Assembly (NCBI RefSeq): GCF_003352165.1
Contig: NZ_CP029178.1
Coordinates: 1-45,771 of the forward strand
Length of the DNA: 45,771 nucleotides
Direction of reading: 5' to 3'
Source of the DNA: Acidibrevibacterium fodinaquatile
Lineage (GTDB): Bacteria; Pseudomonadota; Alphaproteobacteria; Acetobacterales; Acetobacteraceae
Shown: one piece after another, positions 38,648-45,771 of the stretch
Position numbering within the stretch: position 1 is the first letter of the stretch
Layout: every line of letters begins with the position of its first letter
Position numbers and translations under genes: made by a program
The notes under the pieces: generated by a model
What the model was told of the DNA's origin: nothing
The model's input: the letters and a program-made list of their open reading frames with translations, nothing else
The model's database searches: none

Positions 38648-39841
38648 TCAGATGCACATATCTGCCACCCTATGGGTTGTGCCTGATTGATGGAAGCGAA
38701 ATTGCCACTGTGGAAAAGCATATTCTTTTATGGTGCTCGTGTCAGATAGATGTTTACCGCACGCCGCCACTACGTCTTCGATCGCAATCAACTGCATGCA
38801 GCGATTGTCGCCACCGCAAGGCGGCACCGCCACGTGATGAACACAAGGGCTGCATAACACCGGACGATAGAGAATAATTTTACGCTCCGGTGAGCCGAGA
38901 TGCGCATTGTGATCGGGATGCACCGGGCCGAAAAGGCCCACGACCCGGGCCCCGAGAGCTAGCGCGAGATGCAGTGGTCCACTATCATTGCTGAGCACAC
39001 AATCAGCGCGGGTGATCAGCGCCATGAGGCTGCCAAGCGTGGTCATGCCGGCGAAATTTCTTACTGCATTCCCTGATGTCGCAACCATCTGGTGGAGCTT
39101 ACCAACATAATCCCGTTCCGATGAAGACCCAATCAGCGCCACACGAAGCCGCGGAGTTTGGCCAAGCAAAACGCTGATCGTCTCGGCATAGGACGTGAGC
39201 GGCCAGCGCCGAACATAGGCCGTTTCCGAGGCGTTGGGATTGACGATCAGCAGACGATCATATGCACCAAGCCAGCCGTGCAGAAGCGCATGCGCTTTGT
39301 CTTCGTCGGCGCGGCTTATTAAAAGGGCGTGATGTGGCTCGGATGGCGGACGTCTCGCCCCGGCGAGACGCGCCATTTCGAGATAAAGTTGATCAACCGG
39401 AGCAAAAGGATTGGCGAAAACTTCGTAGCCATCGCATGGGGCCGTCTCGCGCGCGCGGAAAAAACTGAACCGGCGAGGCGCGCCGCTTAATCGCGCCAAT
39501 ATTCTCCCAAGACGACGATGGGTATGAATCTGCAGATCGAAAAACATGCCGGTTTTTTCTATCCGTAACGCGCGCCCGAGGAGAAGCGTCTGAAGGATAG
39601 GAAAACCATTCGGCTCCAGGACTACAATCCGATCGGCGAGATTCATACGCTCGACCAGTTCGGCGTTAGAGGCGGACGTGATATAGATGATTGTCCGTTC
39701 CTTTCCGAAATGGTCACGCAGCGCCTGCAAAAATGGTCGTGTTGTCAGGACACTTCCAAGGCCGCCCCATTTCAGTACGCAGAGCGGTGGCGTTGTGCGA
39801 TGCGCGGAAACATGGCCGTTTTGTAAAAAAGCAATGCTCAT
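38648..39841 (-). CDS. GT9-family glycosyltransferase (heptosyltransferase-like)
   Basis: 397 residues, GT-B fold. N-terminal LCVLKWGGLGSVLTTRPFLQ and C-terminal SNDSGPLHLALALGARVVGL then FGPVHPDHNAHLG are the hallmark segments of ADP-heptose:LPS heptosyltransferases. It would act on the cytoplasmic side of the inner membrane. The C-terminal part is Cys-rich (CSPCVHHVAVPPCGGDNRC). It is the first gene of a minus-strand group with the HMA-like and barrel genes. The acceptor is unknown. Confidence 0.8.
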   Translation of the reverse strand: MSIAFLQNGHVSAHRTTPPLCVLKWGGLGSVLTTRPFLQALRDHFGKERTIIYITSASNAELVERMNLADRIVVLEPNGFPILQTLLLGRALRIEKTGMFFDLQIHTHRRLGRILARLSGAPRRFSFFRARETAPCDGYEVFANPFAPVDQLYLEMARLAGARRPPSEPHHALLISRADEDKAHALLHGWLGAYDRLLIVNPNASETAYVRRWPLTSYAETISVLLGQTPRLRVALIGSSSERDYVGKLHQMVATSGNAVRNFAGMTTLGSLMALITRADCVLSNDSGPLHLALALGARVVGLFGPVHPDHNAHLGSPERKIILYRPVLCSPCVHHVAVPPCGGDNRCMQLIAIEDVVAACGKHLSDTSTIKEYAFPQWQFRFHQSGTTHRVADMCI

Positions 39842-40056
39842 GCCAGCAGCATGTTCATATCCGATACTCCGGAACCGACACGGAAATTAACGCTGGAAGA
39901 TATGTGCGTCCTCGTATATCTGCTGAGCAGAAATATGTCATGGAATGCTTTGTAACATTGAAACTGATACTCATTATTAATTTATAAAAAATGTTGATAA
40001 CATCTTATTCTTTCTGAGCGTTGCGCAAACGTATGTTACAGTGCCTTGTAACAATC
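39842..40056. other. AT-rich intergenic region
   Basis: 215 bp between two minus-strand genes, A+T rich near 39950-40010 (GATACTCATTATTAATTTAT). It likely holds the promoter of the GT9 gene and the terminator of the MFS gene. No clear stem is seen. Confidence 0.4.
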
Positions 40057-41319
40057 TCAAATTTTCGTGAAACCGCGGTCCCGCGCGAGAAAGGCGAAGC
40101 CAAACAGAACGACGTAGAGAATTTGCAGAAATGCCGCCAGCAGAAATGGCGCGGCAAGATCATTCGCGGCGATCCGGTCACCAGCTATGAGCGGGCCGAA
40201 GCCTCGCGGCAGCGCCAACGCGGCGGTGCCGAGACCACCAGCAAGGCCGCGCCTACTGGCCCCGACCAGCGTCATCATCACCGCTTCCATTGCGCCGGTC
40301 GCGCCGCGTTCGATTGCAAACCGCAAAATCCAGACCAGAGCCGCGAGCGGAAACGACGGGAGGAAAGGAAAGCCGAGCAGTAGCAAGGCACCTAGCCCTT
40401 GAAGAAAAACAAAGCTGCTCGCAGACCCAAATCGCTCCGTGAGTTGGCCAGTCAGCATGGCCGAAAAGGCCGCAGCAAAATAGGAGGCAGCTAGTGCTGG
40501 CGCGATCTGCAGCGGATCAAGATAGAATTTCACCGCGAACCAGTAGGCGATGAGCGGGCCGGAAAGCCCAAGCGAAACGCCGCTGAACAAGCTGATCAGA
40601 CCAAGATACCAGAGCCGCTTGCGTTCGTCGTGGGCCAGTGGCGGAAGCGGTGACGCACTCTCGATATCCTTCTTCGGTGGACGGCTCTCGGGTATTGTCG
40701 CAAGCAGTCCAGCGATCACCAAGGCTATGGCCCCGCCGATCAGAAAAAGTGGCTGGTAGCTGCTAACACCGGGCAATGCGTGAGACCAGAGCGTGGGCGC
40801 GACAGCGAACAACGCTCCAAATCCCATGCCAAGAAATCCCGCCGCCGTATTTATGCTATACGCGGCGCCATGACTGGTGACCGGGATAAGCCCGGCCAGC
40901 CAGCTCAATTCCACAGGCACAAAACAACCGGGCGCACCATTGGCGCCGCGGCCAAATCCGGCGAACACCGCAGCGATGGCAATTACCGCCGGACGGTTGC
41001 TCCACGCCACGGCAAAGAAGGCCAGAGCAACCGCCACTTCATAGCCAATGAGCAGGCGCTTGCAGCCGAAGCGGTCGCTCGCCGGGCCAACCAACAGGCT
41101 GAGCACCGCGCCAAGCACGAAGCTCCCCGCCAGCACAGCGCCGATGCTGGTTCCCGACCAATGCAGGCTGTGAAGATAGAGCGTGAAATCGACGACCAGG
41201 CAGCCCTGCGCCAGGCTGCGCAGGAAACGTGCCACGAACAGACGCCGGACAGGTGACGGCCAAGCGGCGATGCGACTCTTGGCCCAGATGCGCCCGTTTC
41301 GCGCGAACGCCAAGCTCAC
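40057..41319 (-). CDS. MFS transporter
   Basis: 420 residues with about twelve membrane helices and a central loop (residues about 205-230, PESRPPKKDIESASPLPPLA). The loop 2-3 motif GPASDRFGCKRLLIGYE matches the MFS signature GxxxDRxGRK, and GQLTERFGSASSFVF is its second-half counterpart. The family is known for export of drugs or small metabolites. It may export a product of the island or be unrelated; there is no close co-transcribed neighbour. Confidence 0.85.
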   Translation of the reverse strand: MSLAFARNGRIWAKSRIAAWPSPVRRLFVARFLRSLAQGCLVVDFTLYLHSLHWSGTSIGAVLAGSFVLGAVLSLLVGPASDRFGCKRLLIGYEVAVALAFFAVAWSNRPAVIAIAAVFAGFGRGANGAPGCFVPVELSWLAGLIPVTSHGAAYSINTAAGFLGMGFGALFAVAPTLWSHALPGVSSYQPLFLIGGAIALVIAGLLATIPESRPPKKDIESASPLPPLAHDERKRLWYLGLISLFSGVSLGLSGPLIAYWFAVKFYLDPLQIAPALAASYFAAAFSAMLTGQLTERFGSASSFVFLQGLGALLLLGFPFLPSFPLAALVWILRFAIERGATGAMEAVMMTLVGASRRGLAGGLGTAALALPRGFGPLIAGDRIAANDLAAPFLLAAFLQILYVVLFGFAFLARDRGFTKI

Positions 41320-41349
41320 GGCGCTGCCGCGAGAGGTGGCTCGCCGTGG

Positions 41350-41631
41350 TCAGTCGTCATCGCCGAATCGTCGCGGATAGTAATAGACTGGTGGTGAGTA
41401 GGCGACCGGCGGCGGCGGCGCGTAAACCGGTGGGGGCGTGTAAACCACCGGTGGCGGCGCGCCGTAGGGGACACCATAGCCCGGGCCGCCCCAGTGTTCA
41501 TGCCAGTGATGCCATTCGCCCTCGTTCCAGCCCCCGTCATGCCAATCATGATCATGCCAATCATCGGCGATGGCACGGCCAATGCAGGATAGGAAAATCA
41601 AGAAAATAAGGAAATATGACCTCAACGTCAT
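41350..41631 (-). CDS. secreted His/Trp-rich protein
   Basis: 93 residues from the ATG at 41631 (MTLRSYFLIFLIFLSCIGRA signal, cleavage near AIA). The mature N-terminus is a run of His, Trp, Asp and Glu (DDWHDHDWHDGGW, EWHHWHEHW), then a Pro/Tyr repeat (PPPVVYTPPPVYAPPPP). The His/Asp density suggests metal binding in the periplasm. It is divergent from the lipoprotein gene at 41833, which shares the Pro/Tyr-rich style. Function unknown. Confidence 0.6.
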   Translation of the reverse strand: MTLRSYFLIFLIFLSCIGRAIADDWHDHDWHDGGWNEGEWHHWHEHWGGPGYGVPYGAPPPVVYTPPPVYAPPPPVAYSPPVYYYPRRFGDDD

Positions 41632-41832
41632 ACCGCGGAATCCCTGATGATAAGGTTGGCGCACGAAGATCTTGATAAGACCACTGGATCGAACCTGGGC
41701 CTTGCCTTGTCCACGACCCTAGCGAATCGTGACCATGTTGCGAATTACAAAATGTAACCACGGAGCGCACTAACTCCCATTTGGCCCTGATGCGTGGTAG
41801 AATTCCCATAAACTCATCGGAGGAGTTGTAAC

Positions 41833-42069
41833 ATGTCACGCGGATTTTTGGTTTCGGCGCTTCTCGTGACAGTATCTGCTTTGGTCACAGCTTGCGACGA
41901 TGACGATTATTATCGTCATGTTTATTATCCGCCACCGCCGCCAGTCGTGGTCCAGCCGCCGGCGGCGTCACCGCCCGCCTATTATGCCCAACCGCCAGCC
42001 TATTACGCGCCGCCAGCCTATTACTATGGTGGCTATGGTTATGGGGAACATGAGGGTGATGATCATTGA
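41833..42069 (+). CDS. small Pro/Tyr-rich lipoprotein
   Basis: 78 residues with a lipoprotein signal: VSALLVTVSALVTAC, where LVTAC is the lipobox and Cys21 the lipidated residue. After DDDDYYRHVYY comes a proline-tyrosine repeat (PPAYYAQPPAYYAPPAYYY) and an acidic His-containing end (GEHEGDDH). GGAGG lies 12 bp before the ATG. Asp after the Cys could direct inner-membrane retention. It was possibly derived from the same ancestor as the divergent neighbour. Confidence 0.7.
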   Translation: MSRGFLVSALLVTVSALVTACDDDDYYRHVYYPPPPPVVVQPPAASPPAYYAQPPAYYAPPAYYYGGYGYGEHEGDDH

Positions 42070-42198
42070 GTCTTGTTCGTAACAAAAACTCACTGAGTTG
42101 TGAATTCGCGAGCTCCAACGCTGATGTTGTTGTAGATATCGAATTAGGGATTTTACCACATCGTCGGCGGTCTTCACCAGGAAGGAGAAGTTCGCGCA

Positions 42199-42840
42199 AT
42201 GAATGTCATCGTCAGCCAATCGAAGCTACGCAGCCAACGGATCGTCGATCGCCCATCGCGCAAGGAGGCGGAAGCGGCAGTTCGCACTCTACTGCGCTGG
42301 GCTGGCGATAATCCCGGTCGTGAGGGTCTACGCGATACACCAGCGCGTGTCGCCCGCGCCTATGAGGAATTTTTTGCCGGCTATGATACTGATCCGGTAG
42401 CACTGCTCACCCGAACCTTTGAGGAGGTGGAAGGTTACGACGAGATCGTGCTGCTGCGTAATATTCGGCTCGAAAGTGTCTGTGAACACCACATGGCACC
42501 GATCATCGGGCGCGCGCATGTGGCCTATCTGCCGGCGCATCGCGTCGTCGGTATCAGCAAGCTTGCCCGCGTTGTCGAGGCCTATGGCAAGCGGCTGCAG
42601 ATTCAGGAGAAGCTAACCGCACAGATCGCTGCCACCATAAACGAAGTTCTGGAACCGCGCGGAGTGGCGGTGGTGATCGAGGCGGCGCATCAATGCATGA
42701 CCACACGCGGCGTCCATAAACCCGGGGTGACGATGACCACCAGCCGTATGCTCGGCGCCTTCCGCGACGATCCAGCAACGCGGCGGGAATTCTTCGCCAT
42801 GCTCCAAACCCACTCACCATCAAGTGGCTGCCAGGACTAA
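42199..42840 (+). CDS. folE: GTP cyclohydrolase I
   Basis: 213 residues, canonical FolE: zinc ligands in [20 protein letters not shown] (Cys, His) and [14 protein letters not shown] (Cys), and [20 protein letters not shown] plus LTAQIA typical of the family. It converts GTP to 7,8-dihydroneopterin triphosphate for folate or other pterins. AGGAGAAG precedes the start. On an accessory element it is either a backup copy or supplies a pterin/deazapurine; no queuosine or folate genes are nearby. Confidence 0.93.
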   Translation: MNVIVSQSKLRSQRIVDRPSRKEAEAAVRTLLRWAGDNPGREGLRDTPARVARAYEEFFAGYDTDPVALLTRTFEEVEGYDEIVLLRNIRLESVCEHHMAPIIGRAHVAYLPAHRVVGISKLARVVEAYGKRLQIQEKLTAQIAATINEVLEPRGVAVVIEAAHQCMTTRGVHKPGVTMTTSRMLGAFRDDPATRREFFAMLQTHSPSSGCQD

Positions 42841-43002
42841 ACTTCCGCTTGAACTCTGAACTGCTCCGGCTTCCCGGGTGCCATTTTGGTTGGATCCGAA
42901 AGCCTTATTGCCCCCCTCTTAGTGAACCATCCAGGGAATGTCGGAGAGCATTGACCACATTCCAGCAATCGCGCCATTTCCTCCGCCCGCCCGCCCTGAG
43001 GG

Positions 43003-45771
43003 TCATCGCATACCCATGCCGAAGCCAGGCGGCTCCGGGTCTGGTTCGGGCTCGGGCTTTGGTTCCGGCTCCGGCCTGGGCTGCGGCATCTGCTGCAGCG
43101 CCTGGGCGATGACTTCATCGCGGCTTTGCCGGGCGAACCCCTCAACCAGAGGGGCCTGGCCGGGGCGTTGCTGGCGCAAGGCAGCGAACAGGCCCGGGTC
43201 ATCGACGATGGCCCGGGCGGCTTGCCAGACGCAGGTGACGAGGCGGACGAGTTCTTTTTTCTCCGCGGCGCTGCCCCGCCAGGTGCCGGCCATTTCCCGG
43301 AGGGCATGGCCGCTTTCGACAAAGACGTCGCGATAGCGGGACAGGGTCGCCGCCACGTCGTCGGATGTTGCCGGCGGCGGTGACGGTGATGACGGGCTGA
43401 CGGAATCCGCCGCCGGCGCGGCCGGCTTGGCCACTGTCCCCGGATTGGGTGGCGCCTGCCCCTCCGACTGCAGGCGCTTCCGCGCGGCCTTGGCGGCGCG
43501 CACCGCACGGCTATTGTCGAGGGCAGCGCGGAAGACCTTGGACGCGGTAGCGGCCCGCTGCTGCTGGCGCGCCTGGTAGTCCTCGGCGGTGTCAAAGCGC
43601 AGCGATGAGCCGCGGTCATCACGCGGGCGCAGGATTTGTTCGGCGAGAGCGTCGAGGTCGGGGGCGAGGTCTCGCGGGACGAACAGCCGATAGTCGTCGC
43701 GATGGCGGGTGCCGATGACATAGGCGGCGCGGGCATCCCAGGCAAAGGGATTGTCATAGACGGCGGCGGTGCGCGGCTGCGTCTTGCCCTGGCCCTTATA
43801 GCCGGTGCCGCTATAGCCGAGCCCCCACTGGTCAAAGGCGCTTGGGTCAAAGCCGATGACCGCGCCATCATCCTTGACCACCTCCAGCCATTCGGCCGTC
43901 ACCCGCCGCACGGTCCCGAACTCCGAGGCCGCAACGCCAATGGCGCGGTCGGTGCGATAGAACTGCACCCGCTCGCCGCCGGCGAGCGAGACCGCGCCCC
44001 GCACCGTCGCGAAGGCAAACGCGGTAAGGGTTTCTCCCGCCGCCTCCCGAGCCTCCCGCCGCCGCTGCTGCTCGCGCCGGTTCAGCGCCTCGACCTCGTC
44101 ATTGGTGCTGGCATAGAGAAACCCCGGCGCCGCGGTCTCCGCCTGCGCCGCTACCGCTTGCGCCCGCGCTGCCTCGAGACTGTCGCACCAGACAATCTGC
44201 CCACGGTCGTTATAGGCGCGGAGGGCGGTGAGAATATCGCCGCGAGCAAAGTCGGCACTCGCCTGCGCCTGATAGGCCTGGCGCTGCCGCCGCACCTCGG
44301 TCAGCTCGGCGGCGCCATGCTCGGCCACCAGCTCGCTGAACATGCCGCCGCGGGCAACCGAAGCAAATTGCCGGTCGTCGCCGGCGAGGATGAGCCGGGC
44401 GCCACACCGCTCGGCGGCGGCGAGCAGTGTGGCCAGCATGGTGTTGTCGACCATCGCCGCCTCATCGACCATCACCACGGTGTTGCGGTCCCAGCGCTTG
44501 GGGTCACGCGCCAGCGCCCCGAGCTCGCGATGCAGCGTCGCCGCCTGGCGATACCCGTCCCGACGCAAATCGGCGACCACGGCATTGGTCGGGGCAAGAC
44601 CGATGACCCGCTTGCCAGCTTGCTCGAAGGCGCGGCGGACCGCTTGCAGGGTATGGCTCTTGCCGGTCCCGGCACGGCCGATGACGATGGCCAGCCGCGA
44701 GCGGGTGGTCATCCGCGCCGCCGCCTGGCGCTGCTCATCGGAGAGCTCTGCCGCATCGAGCAGACGCTGAGCTGCGGCATTGAGCGCCGGCACCGAGGTT
44801 TCCGCGAGACGCTTGGCACTCTCGCGGATGAAAACCTCCTCGGCCCGCGCCGTCTTCGTCGTCCAGCCGATGCCCTCACCCCGCGGATCGACCAGGGCGA
44901 CGGTCTCGGGGTGGGTCCGCAACGCTGCCTCGAGCGCCGCGCGCGCCTCGCCCTCGAGCCCGGAGGCATTGAGCGCTCGCCGCAGGTCGCGGGCGGTGAA
45001 GATGGATTTATGCGCGGTCAGGCTCGCGAGGATGGCCTCGGGGTCACGCTTGCGGACCTCGGCCACCGCGGCATTGGCCTCGGCGATGGCATCGCGCTCG
45101 CGACACACCGCCTCGCTCCGCATCTGGCCGCGGCGGTAATGCGGCTCCGCCATGCCACGCCGCTCCGGCACCGCTACCGCGAGACCCGCCCGCGCGAACC
45201 AGGCATCCTGGAACGCCGCCCAACGCTTGTCCCAGTCATCGCCGTCGCTGACAAAATGCGCTGCCCCCCGGCTGGCAAAGCCCGGGTTCATCGCCCGCGC
45301 CTTTTTGCCGAACCCGGTGGCGCCGAGGGCACGGGTGCTGATCAGGAGATGGGCATGGGGGTTATGGTCATCGGCATGGATCGCCCATTCGACGGCGACG
45401 CCATGCCGCTCGGGCTGCAGCTCGGTGGCGATGAAGGCGAGCAACATCGCCTCGCGCTGCTCCGGCGTGACCTCGCGCGGCAGGGCGATGGTCATGTGGC
45501 GGGCGATCTGCCCACCCTTCTTCCAGCGCCGCTCGCCGCTCTGGCGGTCGATGGTCTGCTCTGCCCGCTCGGCGGCACGCCAGAGCGCCGCCGGGTCATG
45601 CGCCCAGTCCGGGGCATCCCCGGGGAGGATGAGGCCATGGCCGAGAAGCTCCGCGCCGCGATGGGCGAAGTTATAGACACTGCCGCTGTCATCCGACCTT
45701 CGGGCGCGGGCGATATAGGCGGCGAGGCCGACGACGCTGCTGTCGTGCTCGGCGTGGACGATCTCGCAGCG
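43003..45771 (-). CDS. TraA-type relaxase/helicase, 5' end outside window
   Basis: At least 922 residues; the frame is open to the last base of the window, so the start is missing. The visible N-terminal part is a MobA/MobL relaxase domain with the histidine motif HADDHNPHAHLLISTR. A RecD-like helicase follows: Walker A VIGRAGTGKSHTLQAVRRAF, Walker B VVMVDEAAMVDNTML, LILAGDDRQFASVARGG. Further on, SGTGYKGQGKTQPRTAAVYD and RHRDDYRLFVPRDL are characteristic of Ti/MOBQ-type TraA. The C-terminus is Glu/Pro-rich. It would nick oriT and unwind the transferred strand. Confidence 0.92.
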   Translation of the reverse strand, partial: RCEIVHAEHDSSVVGLAAYIARARRSDDSGSVYNFAHRGAELLGHGLILPGDAPDWAHDPAALWRAAERAEQTIDRQSGERRWKKGGQIARHMTIALPREVTPEQREAMLLAFIATELQPERHGVAVEWAIHADDHNPHAHLLISTRALGATGFGKKARAMNPGFASRGAAHFVSDGDDWDKRWAAFQDAWFARAGLAVAVPERRGMAEPHYRRGQMRSEAVCRERDAIAEANAAVAEVRKRDPEAILASLTAHKSIFTARDLRRALNASGLEGEARAALEAALRTHPETVALVDPRGEGIGWTTKTARAEEVFIRESAKRLAETSVPALNAAAQRLLDAAELSDEQRQAAARMTTRSRLAIVIGRAGTGKSHTLQAVRRAFEQAGKRVIGLAPTNAVVADLRRDGYRQAATLHRELGALARDPKRWDRNTVVMVDEAAMVDNTMLATLLAAAERCGARLILAGDDRQFASVARGGMFSELVAEHGAAELTEVRRQRQAYQAQASADFARGDILTALRAYNDRGQIVWCDSLEAARAQAVAAQAETAAPGFLYASTNDEVEALNRREQQRRREAREAAGETLTAFAFATVRGAVSLAGGERVQFYRTDRAIGVAASEFGTVRRVTAEWLEVVKDDGAVIGFDPSAFDQWGLGYSGTGYKGQGKTQPRTAAVYDNPFAWDARAAYVIGTRHRDDYRLFVPRDLAPDLDALAEQILRPRDDRGSSLRFDTAEDYQARQQQRAATASKVFRAALDNSRAVRAAKAARKRLQSEGQAPPNPGTVAKPAAPAADSVSPSSPSPPPATSDDVAATLSRYRDVFVESGHALREMAGTWRGSAAEKKELVRLVTCVWQAARAIVDDPGLFAALRQQRPGQAPLVEGFARQSRDEVIAQALQQMPQPRPEPEPKPEPEPDPEPPGFGMGMR

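Noticed and set aside
1-45771. Window as an exact circular plasmid
   Set aside because: Joining the ends leaves the relaxase frame without a start codon before a stop near 127, so the ends are probably not adjacent.

Overview
The window looks like a mosaic plasmid, or a plasmid-like accessory region, from an alphaproteobacterium. Acetobacteraceae (acetic-acid or acidophilic relatives such as Acidiphilium or Acidocella) is my best guess from high G+C, codon use and the style of the replication and mobilization genes; this is inference, no taxonomic marker is present. It carries two complete replication/partition modules, the remains of a third origin, a MOB-type relaxase running off the right end, five toxin-antitoxin loci or remnants, and several transposons that have recombined with one another.

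Layout. 1-3.4 kb: a TraD/MobC-like mobilization gene, a decayed coiled-coil gene, large GC-rich hairpins and a family of small membrane proteins. 3.4-6 kb: replicon 1 (DnaA boxes, 22-bp iterons, Rep, a ribbon-helix-helix protein and ParA on the opposite strand). 6-7.3 kb: a HigBA-like pair and a truncated tyrosine recombinase. 7.3-17.8 kb: two Tn3-family transposons, an ISAs1 fragment and a truncated IS21-family element in direct contact. 17.8-21.4 kb: a second copy of the 0.8-3.4 kb region, interrupted by a frameshifted ISAs1 element with a clean 10-bp target duplication. 21.4-23.4 kb: VapBC, a relic origin and MazEF. 23.6-26.3 kb: replicon 2 (iterons, RepA with a DUF5710-like N-terminus, RHH protein, ParA). 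26.5-28.9 kb: a second HigBA-like pair, an orphan ParD, the intact twin of the recombinase and a WGR-domain protein.

29.4-37.1 kb is the most interesting part. It begins with a canonical PqqA precursor peptide (Glu and Tyr in the PQQ cross-link spacing), a terminator/attenuator, PqqD and the radical-SAM enzyme PqqE, but there is no PqqB or PqqC, the enzymes of the known oxygen-dependent steps, and no PqqF-type M16 protease. Instead the same strand continues with a standalone membrane domain like the N-terminus of PuuD urate oxidase, a SerC-like aminotransferase and a dihydroorotate-dehydrogenase-like flavoprotein that have both lost key substrate-binding residues, a Ste24-like M48 membrane protease, several small membrane proteins, and an intact DapA-like aldolase. 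A perfect FNR/ANR-type site (TTGAT-N4-ATCAA) lies upstream of pqqA. I propose that this is an undescribed pathway making a PQQ-related quinone or peptide-derived compound, possibly without oxygen; the assignment of steps is inference.

37.2-42.8 kb holds envelope genes (outer-membrane beta-barrel protein, Cys-less HMA-like protein, GT9 glycosyltransferase, MFS transporter, His/Trp-rich secreted protein, Pro/Tyr-rich lipoprotein) and a canonical GTP cyclohydrolase I. The window ends inside the relaxase/helicase gene. I found no rRNA, no convincing tRNA and no CRISPR array.
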